From: Mariniblastus sp.
GTDB lineage: Bacteria; Planctomycetota; Planctomycetia; Pirellulales; Pirellulaceae
DNA: 64,000 nucleotides
Direction: 5' to 3'
Assembly (NCBI GenBank): GCA_029251085.1
Contig: JAQXDZ010000020.1
Location: forward strand, 1-64,000
The notes under the pieces: generated by a model
What the model saw: the letters and a program-made list of their open reading frames with translations, nothing else
Database searches by the model: none
What the model was told of the DNA's origin: nothing
Translations under genes and position numbers: made by a program
In this document: positions 9,014 through 19,818 of the stretch, piece after piece
Layout: each line of letters opens with the position of its first letter
Numbering within the stretch: the first letter of the stretch is position 1

Positions 9014-9781
9014 CTCGATCTCCAAAACAGACGATGTCAGACTTGAGATTACATCACCAAGTCGGAATCGCTGAAGCCTACGTATTCGCTAGGGACATAT
9101 TCCAATCTGTCGCGACCTAACAAACGTGAACTAGCGAGTATACGAATGTCGGGGGAAAACCGACAAGACGAATAACTAATGTTGATGCAGCAGGCATGTT
9201 TGAGTGATCGCTAGCTATTTTTGAGTTGCCCACAACTCTAACCGCGGGGCAACAGCATCGTTCGATTTGATTCTTTGGCGGTTCGGGAGCGTGATCTCGG
9301 GCTCAAAATCGAGCGTTTGAACGCTTGGAAATCGAAAACCATTACGGAATATCTCAAGCTGGCCGTCCATACTGTGGTCTGATGTCCGCGGTTTGGGTTC
9401 GAGTGACCCTTGGATTGATGTTGGCGTGACGAGTAGATTCCCGCGAGATACTCGCCGAAATACGTCGAATCGATTGGTTTTTGGACGTTTTGGGCGGCCA
9501 AAAGGAACGGATTTGCTCGAAGTGGGTGTAAAAGTACGCTGCTTGAAGCGAGAGAGAAGCAATAACTGCCGCTGTCAGCGGCAATAGAAAGAATGGATTG
9601 TTTGATCTGGATTGACTGAGGGGGATTTTTACGCTATTATTTTGGGCTTGAATCGAAGATTTCCAAGGTCTTTCTATCTTTTCGTCGCTGCCAGAGTTTG
9701 GGCAGCAGTGAAAAAGTAGAAGGGCCTTTTGACTAACTGGAGCCGAACAGGCAATTGGCTGAAGGCCACGGTGGATAACTG
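9014..9781 (-). other. Long intergenic region with a possible decayed small membrane-protein gene
   Basis: Between the secreted-protein gene and the ATPase gene no intact gene is convincing. On the minus strand one frame (about 9620-9480) encodes a likely membrane helix (FFLLPLTAAVIASLSLQAAY) without an ATG in front of it, and the adjacent frame (about 9490-9215) then gives a protein-like stretch including GQLEIFRNGFRFPSVQT to a stop at 9215. Together these could be a frameshifted gene for a small membrane-anchored protein, or a chance pattern. The rest (9014-9214 and 9620-9781) holds nothing I can name; the divergent promoters of the flanking genes should lie here. Confidence 0.25.
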
Positions 9782-11023
<1,242 letters not shown>

Positions 11024-11025
11024 AA

Positions 11026-12363
11026 ATGAACGCCAGTGAAGTTTTGCGGATTGTTGATTCACTTCATCGCGAAAAAAACATCGAGAAAGAGATTGTTTTT
11101 GTCGCGATCGAGTCAGCCTTGGTGTCTGCTGCGCGAAAGCATTTTGGCGAAGAAGCTGATATCGAATTTATTATCGAGCGGGATTCAGGGCAGATTGCCG
11201 GTCGCTGCGGCCAAGATGAATTGGATTACGAAGAAGTCATCGGGCGAATTGGTGCTCAAACGGCTAAGCAAGTCATTATCCAAAAGGTGCGTGAGGCTGA
11301 ACGTGATTCTCAGATTGATGAGTTCAATGAAATCATCAATGACTTGGTGACAGGAACTGTTCATCGTAACGAGGGTCGGGTGACGACAGTCACGCTCGGG
11401 CCAATCGAAGCGATTTTGCCCCGAAGTGAACAAATTCCAGGAGAATCGCATCAGCCGAACGAGCGTGTTCGGGCATTGGTTACCGAAGTGAAGGCTCAAG
11501 GGAGTCGCGTGAAGGTGGTTCTAAGTCGGACTCGTCCGGTATTTGTTCAGCGGTTGTTTGAGAATGAGATACCCGAGATTGCCGATGGTGTGATTTCAAT
11601 TAACGCCATTTCTCGCGAGCCTGGCTATCGTTCGAAGGTCGCAGTTAGCAGTATTGATTCGAAAGTCGATTGTGTCGGTGCTTGCGTTGGAGTGCGTGGA
11701 AATCGAATCAAGATGGTGATCGACGAGCTTGCCGGAGAGCGAATCGACATTGTTCGGTTTGACGAAGATCCAATGCAGATGATTCCTAATGCTCTCCAGC
11801 CTGCAGAAGTGGACGAAGTGATTTTGTGCCAAATGATGGGGCGTGCGATTGTGTTGGTTCGAGAAGATCAACTCTCTCTCGCGATTGGAAAACGCGGGCA
11901 AAACGTCCGTTTAGCGAGTAAATTGTGCACTTGGGACATCGAGATCATGACTCAAGGGGAGTTGGAGCAGCAAATTGACCGCGCGGTTCAAGGCTTCTGT
12001 AAGCTCGAAGGGGTTGACGAAGAATTGGCAAATCGTCTGGTGGGAGAGGGTTATTTGTCCTACGATGATCTCTCCGTGATTGAGCCTCCGGATCTGATGG
12101 TGATGGGCGATTTGACCGAAAGTCAAGTTGATGCCATTGTTGAACAGGCTGACGTGCTTGCCGTGGAAGCGGAAGCGCGAGAAGCAGAAGAAAAACGAGC
12201 GAAAAAAGCGGCCGCTGCGGTGGCCGCCGTGGAGGCAAAAAGGGTCGCAGCTGAGCAGCAGTTACGAGCTCAAGCGGCGAGTGCTTCCGAAGAGGCAGCT
12301 GTTGATTCAAGCGAGTCGGCGGAGCCTGCAAAGCCTACAGAAGGTGAGGGTTCATCGGAGTAG
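11026..12363 (+). CDS. nusA: Transcription termination/antitermination factor NusA
   Basis: A 445-residue NusA that binds RNA polymerase and nascent RNA to control pausing, termination and antitermination. In order: the N-terminal polymerase-binding domain (MNASEVLRIVDSLHREKNI, about 1-125), an S1 domain (about 130-200), two KH domains (CVGVRGNRIKMVIDEL and AIGKRGQNVRLASKL, about 210-345), one helix-hairpin-helix-like acidic repeat (about 350-395) and an Ala/Glu/Lys-rich tail. It is shorter than the E. coli protein, which carries two acidic repeats. rimP, which usually precedes nusA, is absent; the ATPase gene takes that place. infB and rbfA follow, the common order. Confidence 0.96.
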   Translation: MNASEVLRIVDSLHREKNIEKEIVFVAIESALVSAARKHFGEEADIEFIIERDSGQIAGRCGQDELDYEEVIGRIGAQTAKQVIIQKVREAERDSQIDEFNEIINDLVTGTVHRNEGRVTTVTLGPIEAILPRSEQIPGESHQPNERVRALVTEVKAQGSRVKVVLSRTRPVFVQRLFENEIPEIADGVISINAISREPGYRSKVAVSSIDSKVDCVGACVGVRGNRIKMVIDELAGERIDIVRFDEDPMQMIPNALQPAEVDEVILCQMMGRAIVLVREDQLSLAIGKRGQNVRLASKLCTWDIEIMTQGELEQQIDRAVQGFCKLEGVDEELANRLVGEGYLSYDDLSVIEPPDLMVMGDLTESQVDAIVEQADVLAVEAEAREAEEKRAKKAAAAVAAVEAKRVAAEQQLRAQAASASEEAAVDSSESAEPAKPTEGEGSSE

Positions 12364-12458
12364 GCGAAACTACTATTAGTCGAATTAGATCAGTAGGCGA
12401 AAGCCGGCTGATTTGATTCGTGGGGATATATAACCGTGTCTGTGCCAGGTATGGAAAT

Positions 12459-12481
12459 CAACGAAATCGTTGTTTTCTTTT
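12459..12481 (+). terminator. Weak hairpin followed by a T-rich run between nusA and infB
   Basis: CAACG and CGTTG arms enclose an AAAT loop and are followed by TTTTCTTTT. With only five base pairs the hairpin is weak; it could attenuate readthrough from nusA into infB or be chance. Confidence 0.25.
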
Positions 12482-12593
12482 CACTATTCGGCAGAGGGGA
12501 CGCTTTATGTAAAGCAAATTTTTAAAAGGTGGCGGTCATTCGGTTCTGGTGTCAGAATTGGGATCGCCCAACAAAGAAGGAAGGTCACGCCAC

Positions 12594-15434
12594 GTGCCCG
12601 TACGCATCTACGCGTTTGCAAAAGAACTTGGGCTTGATAACAAGCAATTACTTGAGATTTGTGAAAAAGCAAATATCAAGGGTAAAGGCTCTGCGCTAGC
12701 AAGTCTGGAAGATGACGAGATTGCCATCGTCAAGGGATTCATGTCTGGAGGCGAGGTTGAGAAAACTGAGCCAAAGCCTGACGTGGCTGCACCAATGCGC
12801 CCCGTGCGTCCGGTGGCTTCGAAAAAGAAGATTGGTGAGATCGTTTCGCCTGTTGCCGTGGCTCCTCCAGAGGTGGAAGAAGCGGTGGAAGAAGAGGTGG
12901 AAGAAGAGGCTCAAGAAGTCGTTGAAGAGGTTGTCGAAACACCGGAAACGCCCGAGCCCGCTGAGACTCCTGAGGAACCAGCTCGCACTGCCAAACGCGG
13001 CGGCTTGCTCGACCGAATTCGCGGTGTAAAGCCCAAGCCTGAGGAAGTACCGGAGAAACCAAAAGTTTCCGCGAAAGCGAAGGTCGTTGAACCAAAAGTT
13101 CCTAAGACCGTCGCGCCGACAGTCAAGCCACCATTAATGCCTCGGCGTCAGCCGGGCGTAGCTCCCCGTCGTCAGCTTAAAAACCTTGATCAAAGAGGGA
13201 ATGCTAAAGGCGATGCGGCTAAAAAAGAAACACCGAAAAAGAAGCCGGCTGGAGCGAATGTTCGTTTTGCTGCGATGCCTGCAGTTAAGCAGCCGCAGCC
13301 ACGAAAGGAGACTGGCGAGAAGGTTCAGAAGCCAGATATTGCTCTCCCGCAGGATGCCATTAAGAGTGTGAAATCCGGTGGGGGCGTTGCGCCGCTGGAA
13401 CACCTCACCAAATCTAAAAATAAGAAGAAAAAAGGCAAACCAGGCGAGGTGGCTGCTGATTCCGAAGAGGCGGCAAAGAAGCGAGGTTTAGGTGCTCGCC
13501 GCGAACGCGGCGGTCGCGAAGACAGTCCGATGGGCTCGCGTCCTTCTCGTCAAAATCGACGTCCGTCTCGCAATCATTCTTCGTTCCGGCGTCGACATCG
13601 TTCGGGGCCGACGGTAAATACTGCCGCTCCGAGAAAAGACAACGTCGTCCTGCAACTTCCCTGTTCGGTGCGTGAGTTTTCAGAAGCCGCGGGTGTTCCC
13701 AAAGTTAAGGTGTTGTTTGCGATCAAACAGCTTGGTGACGAATCAAATAAGAACATCAATTCGATCATCGAAGATGAGATGGTTGAGATGCTTGTCGAAG
13801 AATTGGGCATCGAATTAGAGGTTCGTGAATACCAATCTCTCGAAGATGAGTTGCTGGCGGAGTTCGATGTCGAACAAGAGGACGCCGGTTCTCTCGAAGC
13901 CAGGGCTCCGATCGTGACTTTTCTTGGCCATGTTGATCACGGAAAAACATCTTTGCTGGATGCACTTATCGGGATCGATGTTGTTTCGGGTGAGGCGGGG
14001 GGAATTACCCAGCACATTCGAGCGTATGAAATCAAAAAGGGTGAAAACAAAATTGCATTTGTTGACACTCCGGGTCACGAAGCGTTTACTGAGATGCGAG
14101 CTCGCGGTGCCAATGTCACCGATATCGCCGTTTTGGTTGTTGCTGCGGACGACGGTATTATGCCGCAGACCGAAGAGGCGATCAGCCACGCGAAGGCTGC
14201 CGGTGTTCCGATCATCGTTGCCTTGAACAAAATCGATCTTCCCGGGGTTACCCCTGACAAGGCGTTGCAAGATTTAGCAACGCATGAATTGCTCCCAAGT
14301 GAGTGGGGTGGCGAAACGGAAGTGATTAAGACCAGTGCGATTGCTGGAACGGGTTTAGACGAGTTGCTAGAGACCATTCTGGTAACCGCTGAACTTCATG
14401 AGTACAAAGCGAACCCATCGCGGCCTGCTTTTGGAACATGTCTTGAAGCAGAGCAACAATCCGACCGTGGAGTTGTCGCCAAGATCATGGTTCAGGGCGG
14501 AACTTTGAAGGTGGGTGATGTCGTCGTTTGTGGCGGTTCATTCGGAAAAGTAAAAGCGATGCATGACACATTGCGTCCGAAAAAGAAACTGAAAGAAGCG
14601 GAACCTTCCACGCCAGTTAATTTGACTGGTCTCGATGTCGCGCCGGGTGCGGGTGATAAGTTTTACGTGGTGGATGACGTAGCCAAGGCTCGCGAAATTG
14701 CGGCGACGAGAGTCCATCGCGGTAAAGTTGAGCAGGTGGGTAGTCGATCCGTTGAGACGTCGCTTGACGAATTCCAGAAATTGCTCGAGTCAGGGAATCT
14801 GAATCGCAACTCACAGGATATGGTGACGTTGAACCTGATCATTCGAGCAGATGTGAAAGGTTCGATCGAGGCGATCCAGAAAGAACTTGGCAAAATTGCA
14901 CATCCCGAAGTCGAGATTAAGATTCTTCAATCGCTCGCCGGTGGAGTTTCAGTCGGTGACGTTCGCCTGGCACACGCATCGTCGGGTGTGATTGTTGGCT
15001 TTAACGTTGTCGCCAATGAAGAGGCTCGGTCTCTCGCAGATGAACTTGGTGTTGAGATTCGTAGATATGACGTGATCTATAAGATCACGGATGATCTCAA
15101 GGCTACGCTTGAGGGTCGCTTGAAACCTGAAGAGCAAGTGGTTGAGCTTGGGATGGCGATGGTTTTACGAACCTTCAGTGTTAGTAAGACCGGAATGATT
15201 GCCGGTTGCCGGGTAATGCGTGGTTCGGTTCAGCGTGAATGCCGGATGCGAGTCATTCGTGATCAAACTGTGATCGGTGATTATCCGATCGAATCGTTGA
15301 AGCGTGAGCGAGACGATGCTAAGGAAGTCCAGCGTGGTATGGAGTGCGGAATCAAGCTGGAAAAATTCAATGACATCAAGGAAGGTGATACGCTCGAGGC
15401 CTACAAGATCGAAGAAGTGGCGAGAACCTTGTAG
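12594..15434 (+). CDS. infB: Translation initiation factor IF-2
   Basis: IF-2 delivers initiator tRNA to the 30S subunit and hydrolyses GTP on subunit joining. I start it at GTG 12594 (946 residues): GAAGGAAGG lies nine bases upstream and the product begins VPVRIYAFAKELGL, the canonical IF2 N-terminus. An in-frame GTG at 12549 would add 15 residues. After the N-terminal domain comes a long charged linker (about 60-350) with Glu/Val and Lys/Pro repeats, then an Arg-rich segment, a second IF2_N domain (VVLQLPCSVREFSEAAGV) and the G domain near 445 with GHVDHGKT, DTPGHEAF and NKID. Domains II, III and the fMet-tRNA-binding C-terminus (KLEKFNDIKEGD) follow. Confidence 0.96.
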   Translation: MPVRIYAFAKELGLDNKQLLEICEKANIKGKGSALASLEDDEIAIVKGFMSGGEVEKTEPKPDVAAPMRPVRPVASKKKIGEIVSPVAVAPPEVEEAVEEEVEEEAQEVVEEVVETPETPEPAETPEEPARTAKRGGLLDRIRGVKPKPEEVPEKPKVSAKAKVVEPKVPKTVAPTVKPPLMPRRQPGVAPRRQLKNLDQRGNAKGDAAKKETPKKKPAGANVRFAAMPAVKQPQPRKETGEKVQKPDIALPQDAIKSVKSGGGVAPLEHLTKSKNKKKKGKPGEVAADSEEAAKKRGLGARRERGGREDSPMGSRPSRQNRRPSRNHSSFRRRHRSGPTVNTAAPRKDNVVLQLPCSVREFSEAAGVPKVKVLFAIKQLGDESNKNINSIIEDEMVEMLVEELGIELEVREYQSLEDELLAEFDVEQEDAGSLEARAPIVTFLGHVDHGKTSLLDALIGIDVVSGEAGGITQHIRAYEIKKGENKIAFVDTPGHEAFTEMRARGANVTDIAVLVVAADDGIMPQTEEAISHAKAAGVPIIVALNKIDLPGVTPDKALQDLATHELLPSEWGGETEVIKTSAIAGTGLDELLETILVTAELHEYKANPSRPAFGTCLEAEQQSDRGVVAKIMVQGGTLKVGDVVVCGGSFGKVKAMHDTLRPKKKLKEAEPSTPVNLTGLDVAPGAGDKFYVVDDVAKAREIAATRVHRGKVEQVGSRSVETSLDEFQKLLESGNLNRNSQDMVTLNLIIRADVKGSIEAIQKELGKIAHPEVEIKILQSLAGGVSVGDVRLAHASSGVIVGFNVVANEEARSLADELGVEIRRYDVIYKITDDLKATLEGRLKPEEQVVELGMAMVLRTFSVSKTGMIAGCRVMRGSVQRECRMRVIRDQTVIGDYPIESLKRERDDAKEVQRGMECGIKLEKFNDIKEGDTLEAYKIEEVARTL

Positions 15435-15508
15435 ATTTCGGATTTTAGTAGCGGACGGTTGTCCGTAGTTGTACGTCTTGTTTTAGTGTCATTTTCAGGC
15501 TTTGAATT

Positions 15509-16012
15509 ATGAGTTCCCGTCGTGTTTTGAAGGCCGCTCAGGCGATCCGAGAAGTTGTGAGTATGGCGATCATCGCTGATCTCAAGGATCCTAGGATCAA
15601 AGACGTCACGGTGACACTGGTCGAAGTCGCCCCCGATATGCGACAGGCTAAGGTTCATGTATCGGTGATGGGTGATGATACCAAGCAAGGGCTGTGCATT
15701 CGCGGGCTGCAAAGTTCGGCCGGTTATCTACAGCAGAAAGTTGGGAATCGCATCGATACGCGATATACCCCACGACTTCAGTTTGTGCTCGATAAGGGGA
15801 TTCAGCATGCTTTGCTGGTAACCCGCATTCTTGAAGAAGTGCTGCCAGCGGAGCGAGAGCAACAGGAGCAGACTGCCTCAGTGAGTGCTGATGCGTCCGA
15901 GGAATCTGACACCGTTGATTCTTCCGAATCGCTAAGCGGGGACGTAACTGTTGAAGAAACGCACGAATCTGGCCCGGAAATTCCGGACGGATCGGTTGAA
16001 GGTCCGGTATAA
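15509..16012 (+). CDS. rbfA: 30S ribosome-binding factor RbfA
   Basis: A 167-residue RbfA, the KH-fold factor that helps mature the 5' end of 16S rRNA in 30S assembly. The core (about 1-115) shows the family pattern: RVLKAAQAIREVVSMAI, DPRI-D-VTVT, AKVHVSV, and the helix with RIDTRYTPRLQFVLDKGI near the end. Residues about 116-167 are an acidic Ser/Glu/Asp tail, longer than in E. coli and probably disordered. It follows infB by 74 bases, the usual nusA-infB-rbfA order. ATG 15509 has no clear ribosome site, which is common in this window. Confidence 0.93.
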   Translation: MSSRRVLKAAQAIREVVSMAIIADLKDPRIKDVTVTLVEVAPDMRQAKVHVSVMGDDTKQGLCIRGLQSSAGYLQQKVGNRIDTRYTPRLQFVLDKGIQHALLVTRILEEVLPAEREQQEQTASVSADASEESDTVDSSESLSGDVTVEETHESGPEIPDGSVEGPV

Positions 16013-16147
16013 ACGATTAGATCTTCGCTGGATGGAGCTTTATCGCCATGAATTCCATTCAACGTGGTGACGCCCAAGAAATCGAGACTATCCTGAAACG
16101 TTAATCTATTGCAATCCAATTTGGTTCCACCGTTGTAAAGAGAAGAA

Positions 16148-17167
16148 ATGTCCGCGAAAAACCGAGCTGATTTGATTACGAAACTTCACAAGTTCGTCAA
16201 AAAAGAATATCAAGTAATCACACCCCCTTCGAACCGGTCGGTGTTAGAGCACATGATTTACGGATGTTGTTTGGAGAATTCAACGTTTGACGCGGCGGAC
16301 GATGCATTCGCGAGGCTTCAAGAAAATTACTTTGACTGGAATGAAGTTCGGGTAACAACAGTGGCTGAGTTGGCAGAGTCGTGTCGCAATCTATCGGACC
16401 CAACGGCGGCGGCGAAGAGTTTAAAGAAAACACTTCACGGGATTTTTGAGCACTACTATCAATTCGATCTTGATTTTCTCAAAAAAGAAAACCTCAGCAA
16501 AGCCGTTCAGACATTTCAAAAGTTCAACGGCGTTTCCCAATTTGTTGTGTCCTACGTGGCTCAAAATGGATTGGGAGGTCACTCGATTCCACTTGACCAC
16601 TCTCTAATGCGTTTGTTTTACGTACTTGGAATTGTGACTGAAGACGAGTCAAAGAAAGACCGTGTGCCTGGTTTAGAGCGAACGATTGCCAAAGCTAAGG
16701 GTGCGGAGTTTTCGATCCTGGTTCATCAACTGGCGGTTGCGTTTAACAGCGCTCCTTTCAGTAACGCAATTCGGGCGAAGATTTTGAAAGTCAGTGGTGA
16801 CGCGAAAGAGCGGTTCCCCAAACGGGCCAGCCGTAAGAAAGAGCCCGAGAAGAAAGAGCCCGAGAAAAAGGCGCCTGAGAAGAAAGAACCTGCAAAGGTC
16901 GTAGCCAAGAAAGCTACTGCGAAGGGTAAACCAGTCGCGAAAAAAGCTGCAGCCAAAACGAAGAAAAAGGTTGTAAAGAAAGCCGCAGCCAAGCCAGTCA
17001 AGAAGTCTGCAGCGAAGCCAGCGAAGAAGGCCGCAGCGAAGCCAGTCAAAAAAGCGGCTGCCAAGTCAACTAAAAAAGCAAAAGCGAAGCCTGCTAAAAA
17101 AGCGACAAAGAAAGTAACCAAAAAGAAATCGCCGACGAAACGGCTTTCCAAGAAAAAACCCCGATAG
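16148..17167 (+). CDS. HhH-GPD glycosylase-fold protein with histone H1-like lysine-rich tail
   Basis: A 339-residue two-part protein. Residues about 1-222 have the endonuclease III/HhH-GPD layout: a helix-hairpin-helix (FNGVSQFVVSYV, about 126-137), then the strand and helix PLDHSLMRLFYVLG. Asp150 matches the catalytic Asp138 of endonuclease III, but the place of Lys120 is Phe132, so it cannot be a bifunctional lyase. No iron-sulphur cysteine cluster is present. Residues about 226-339 are almost only Lys, Ala, Pro, Glu and Thr in KKAAAKP-like repeats, as in bacterial histone H1-like proteins. The DNA has direct repeats such as AAGAAAGAGCCCGAG. It sits between rbfA and yebC. A DNA glycosylase anchored by its tail, or a chromatin protein, are both possible. 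Confidence 0.8.
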   Translation: MSAKNRADLITKLHKFVKKEYQVITPPSNRSVLEHMIYGCCLENSTFDAADDAFARLQENYFDWNEVRVTTVAELAESCRNLSDPTAAAKSLKKTLHGIFEHYYQFDLDFLKKENLSKAVQTFQKFNGVSQFVVSYVAQNGLGGHSIPLDHSLMRLFYVLGIVTEDESKKDRVPGLERTIAKAKGAEFSILVHQLAVAFNSAPFSNAIRAKILKVSGDAKERFPKRASRKKEPEKKEPEKKAPEKKEPAKVVAKKATAKGKPVAKKAAAKTKKKVVKKAAAKPVKKSAAKPAKKAAAKPVKKAAAKSTKKAKAKPAKKATKKVTKKKSPTKRLSKKKPR

Positions 17168-17251
17168 GAAAGAGTCGCCCGGTAACTTAAGCGGTTGCTT
17201 TAACAGAACCGGATGAATGGAACTTGAATCTCGTAATGAAGAGGTGATCTG

Positions 17252-18007
17252 ATGGCGGGCCACAGTAAGTGGGCAAACATCAAGCATAAGAAAGCAGCGA
17301 CCGATGCCAAGCGCGGCAAGGCATGGAGCAAACTTTCGAAGGCAATAATTGTTGCAGCCAAAGCAGGCGGTGCTGATCCAGATGGAAATATCCGATTGCG
17401 CACCGCAATTCAGGATGCCAAAGCGGTCAGCATGCCCAAGGACAACATTGAACGGGCGATTCGGAAAGGTGCCGGCGAGGCTGGCGGGGATGATTACGAA
17501 GAAATCATCTACGAAGGTTACGCGGCGGCCGGAGTTGCTGTGATGTGTGACATTCTAACCGACAACCGGAATCGAACGGCACCTGAGTTGCGTAAGCTGT
17601 TCGAAAAGGGTGGCGGGAAAATGGGAGCGACCGGGTGTGTTAGTTACATGTTCGATCGGAAAGGTTTGATTGTCATCTCAGCCGACCAGATCGATGAAGA
17701 GAAGCTGATGGAACTCGCATTGGAGGCGGGTGCAGAGGATATCGCGGCGAATGAAGGCAGCTTTGAGGTGACTTGTGAGCCGGACGCTTTCACCGGTGTA
17801 AGTGATGCGTTGGAAGCAGCGGAAATCGCTTGTGAATCAAAACAACTCGCGCGGGTCCCGCAAAATACGGTTGACATTGAAGTCGAGGATGCGAGGAAAG
17901 TTCTCAGGCTGATGGAAGCTTTGGACGATCACGATGATGTCCAAATGGTTTCGGCCAACTTCAATATTTCTGACGAAGCCATGGCAATTATAGCGGCCGA
18001 GGCGTAG
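17252..18007 (+). CDS. yebC: YebC/PmpR/TACO1 family protein
   Basis: A 251-residue member of the YebC family, full length. The N-terminus MAGHSKWANIKHKKAATDAKR is the family signature; DNRNRTA, GCVSYMF and the C-terminal DVQMVSANFNI complete the three-domain pattern. Members act as DNA-binding regulators or, as shown for TACO1 and several bacterial YebC proteins, as translation factors that relieve ribosome stalling on proline-rich stretches. The position after nusA, infB and rbfA fits the translation role. GAGGTG lies a few bases before ATG 17252. The gene converges on glyS with 40 bases between them. Confidence 0.95.
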   Translation: MAGHSKWANIKHKKAATDAKRGKAWSKLSKAIIVAAKAGGADPDGNIRLRTAIQDAKAVSMPKDNIERAIRKGAGEAGGDDYEEIIYEGYAAAGVAVMCDILTDNRNRTAPELRKLFEKGGGKMGATGCVSYMFDRKGLIVISADQIDEEKLMELALEAGAEDIAANEGSFEVTCEPDAFTGVSDALEAAEIACESKQLARVPQNTVDIEVEDARKVLRLMEALDDHDDVQMVSANFNISDEAMAIIAAEA

Positions 18008-18047
18008 CTCAATCTTTCTCAAATCGGCGGAGGCTTCTACGCCGTTG

Positions 18048-19655
18048 CTACTGCCGAATTCGGTCGCGAATTACCGATTCGCATTCGTCAATTTTGATTC
18101 TCGTTTGTTCCAAAGAATCACGATCGCGAATGGTCACGGTTTGATCTTCGAGTGTTTGCCCGTCGACAGTGATGCAATACGGTGTGCCAGCTTCGTCCTG
18201 TCGACGATACCGCCGTCCGACAGCTCCTTTCTCGTCATAGAAAACCTTGAAGTGTTTCTTGAGGTCTAGGTAGACTTCTTTCGCCACTTCCGGCATCCCA
18301 TCTTTTTTGACCAGTGGGAAGATGGCGGCTTTGATGGGTGCTAAACGGGGATGAAGCTTCATGACCGTACGAGTTTGCATTTTCCCTTTTTCGTCAGGTT
18401 GCTGATCCTCGGTATAGGCTTCACAAAGAAATGCCAAGGCAGCTCGGTCGGCTCCAGCGGACGGTTCAATTACGTGCGGTACATACTTCTCATTGGTGAG
18501 GTCATCGCGATAGGACAGGTCCTTGCCACTGCCTTTCCATTTTGGTTTGCCGTCGGCGCCAAGTTGCAGTGCAAGGTCGTTCGACTTTTCATCGAGCTTT
18601 CCTTCCATGTGGCTGCGCAGATCAAAGTCTCCTCGATGGGAAACCCCTTCCAGTTCGCCGTATTCGCCTTCGGACATGAACGGGAAGGCGTACTCAATAT
18701 CGGCAGTGCCGACCGAATAGTGTGCTAGTTCATTCTGATGGTGTTCTCGCATGATGAGGTTGTCCCCGGAAATGCCGAGGTCGTGATACCACTTGAGGCG
18801 TCGGTCGCGCCAGTAGCGGTACCAGTCTTGTGACTGATCCGGGTGGCAGAAAAATTCGATTTCCATCTGCTCAAATTCTCGAGACCGGAACGTGAAGTTG
18901 CGGGGCGTAATTTCATTCCGAAAGCTTTTCCCGATTTGAGCAATTCCCAACGGTAGCCGATGTCGGGTACTGTCGAGAACATTCTTGAAGTTAACGAAAA
19001 TTCCCTGTGCAGTTTCGGGTCTCAAAAATGCCGCCCCTTCTTCGCCTGAGAGGGCTCCGACGAATGTCTTGAACATCAAGTTAAATTCTCGAGGTTCGGT
19101 GAGGGTCCCCAGTGATTTAGCATCCGGCCCGAGTACTTCCTCGAAATTTTCCAAGTCTGTTAAGCAGACGACTGGGCCATCCCAAACTAAATCGTCGATG
19201 TGCTTATTCCGCAGTTTGAAGAACTTGAGAGTTTGCTTGGTCAAATGTTCCTGCTCATCGTCTCCTGCCGGAGCGGTGACGAAGATTTTTCTCCCTTTGG
19301 CTTCAACCCAACGGCCATTGATTTGATCGTAACGGTACCGTTTTTTTGTCTCCCGGCAGTCAACCATGTGGTCGTGAAAGAGATCGTAGTGTCCCGAGCA
19401 TTTCCAGACCTGAGGGTGCATGATGATGGTGCAGTCGAGGCCTTCCATCGAGTAGGGAGAAGGAGCGCCCGAAAGCGTACTCATGTCGTCATGCCCGTTC
19501 ACCATGTCGGACCACCACGCCTCTTTTACGTTTCGTTTGAGTTCGACACCGAGTGGTCCATAATCCCAAAACCCTTGTAAGCCACCATAGATTTCGCTGG
19601 ATTGAAAGAGAAAACCTCGTCGTTTACAGAGGGAGACAATCGAGTCCATATTCAT
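18048..19655 (-). CDS. glyS: Glycyl-tRNA synthetase, alpha2 (archaeal/eukaryotic) type
   Basis: A 535-residue class II synthetase that charges tRNA-Gly. It is the single-chain dimeric form, not the alpha2beta2 form of E. coli. Markers are the N-terminal RRGFLFQSSEIYGGLQGFWDYGP segment, motif 2 near SFRNEITPRNF with REFEQMEIEFFC, motif 3 with PHVIEPSAGADRAALAFL and the C-terminal anticodon-binding domain (HPRLAPIKAAIFPL to the end, with RRYRRQDEAGTPYCITVD). It starts at ATG 19655; Met3 is also an ATG. No neighbour shares its pathway. Confidence 0.96.
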   Translation of the reverse strand: MNMDSIVSLCKRRGFLFQSSEIYGGLQGFWDYGPLGVELKRNVKEAWWSDMVNGHDDMSTLSGAPSPYSMEGLDCTIIMHPQVWKCSGHYDLFHDHMVDCRETKKRYRYDQINGRWVEAKGRKIFVTAPAGDDEQEHLTKQTLKFFKLRNKHIDDLVWDGPVVCLTDLENFEEVLGPDAKSLGTLTEPREFNLMFKTFVGALSGEEGAAFLRPETAQGIFVNFKNVLDSTRHRLPLGIAQIGKSFRNEITPRNFTFRSREFEQMEIEFFCHPDQSQDWYRYWRDRRLKWYHDLGISGDNLIMREHHQNELAHYSVGTADIEYAFPFMSEGEYGELEGVSHRGDFDLRSHMEGKLDEKSNDLALQLGADGKPKWKGSGKDLSYRDDLTNEKYVPHVIEPSAGADRAALAFLCEAYTEDQQPDEKGKMQTRTVMKLHPRLAPIKAAIFPLVKKDGMPEVAKEVYLDLKKHFKVFYDEKGAVGRRYRRQDEAGTPYCITVDGQTLEDQTVTIRDRDSLEQTRIKIDECESVIRDRIRQ

Positions 19656-19818
19656 GGCTAAGGATCCAGTAGAAGCTTAAATGTTGCGTTGGCAGTGGAG
19701 TGAAATGCAGTGGTCGCGGCTCAATTTTACCCAAGAATTCGGGTGGGCTCGTGTTCCATTTTACGTTCTCAACGGCGTTAACAGTAGGCGGGAGAACCGT
19801 GCCATGATGACAAGTATT

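Noticed and set aside
12739-13126. Antisense frames within the infB linker
   Set aside because: They mirror the repetitive Glu/Val and Pro codons of IF-2 and have no family features.
16726-17151. Antisense frame giving a Phe/Ala-rich hydrophobic product
   Set aside because: It is the mirror of the Lys/Ala codons (AAG, GCC) of the H1-like tail, not a membrane protein.
18025-18044. CGGCG/CGCCG hairpin between yebC and glyS
   Set aside because: Short stem without a T-run; too weak to call a terminator.
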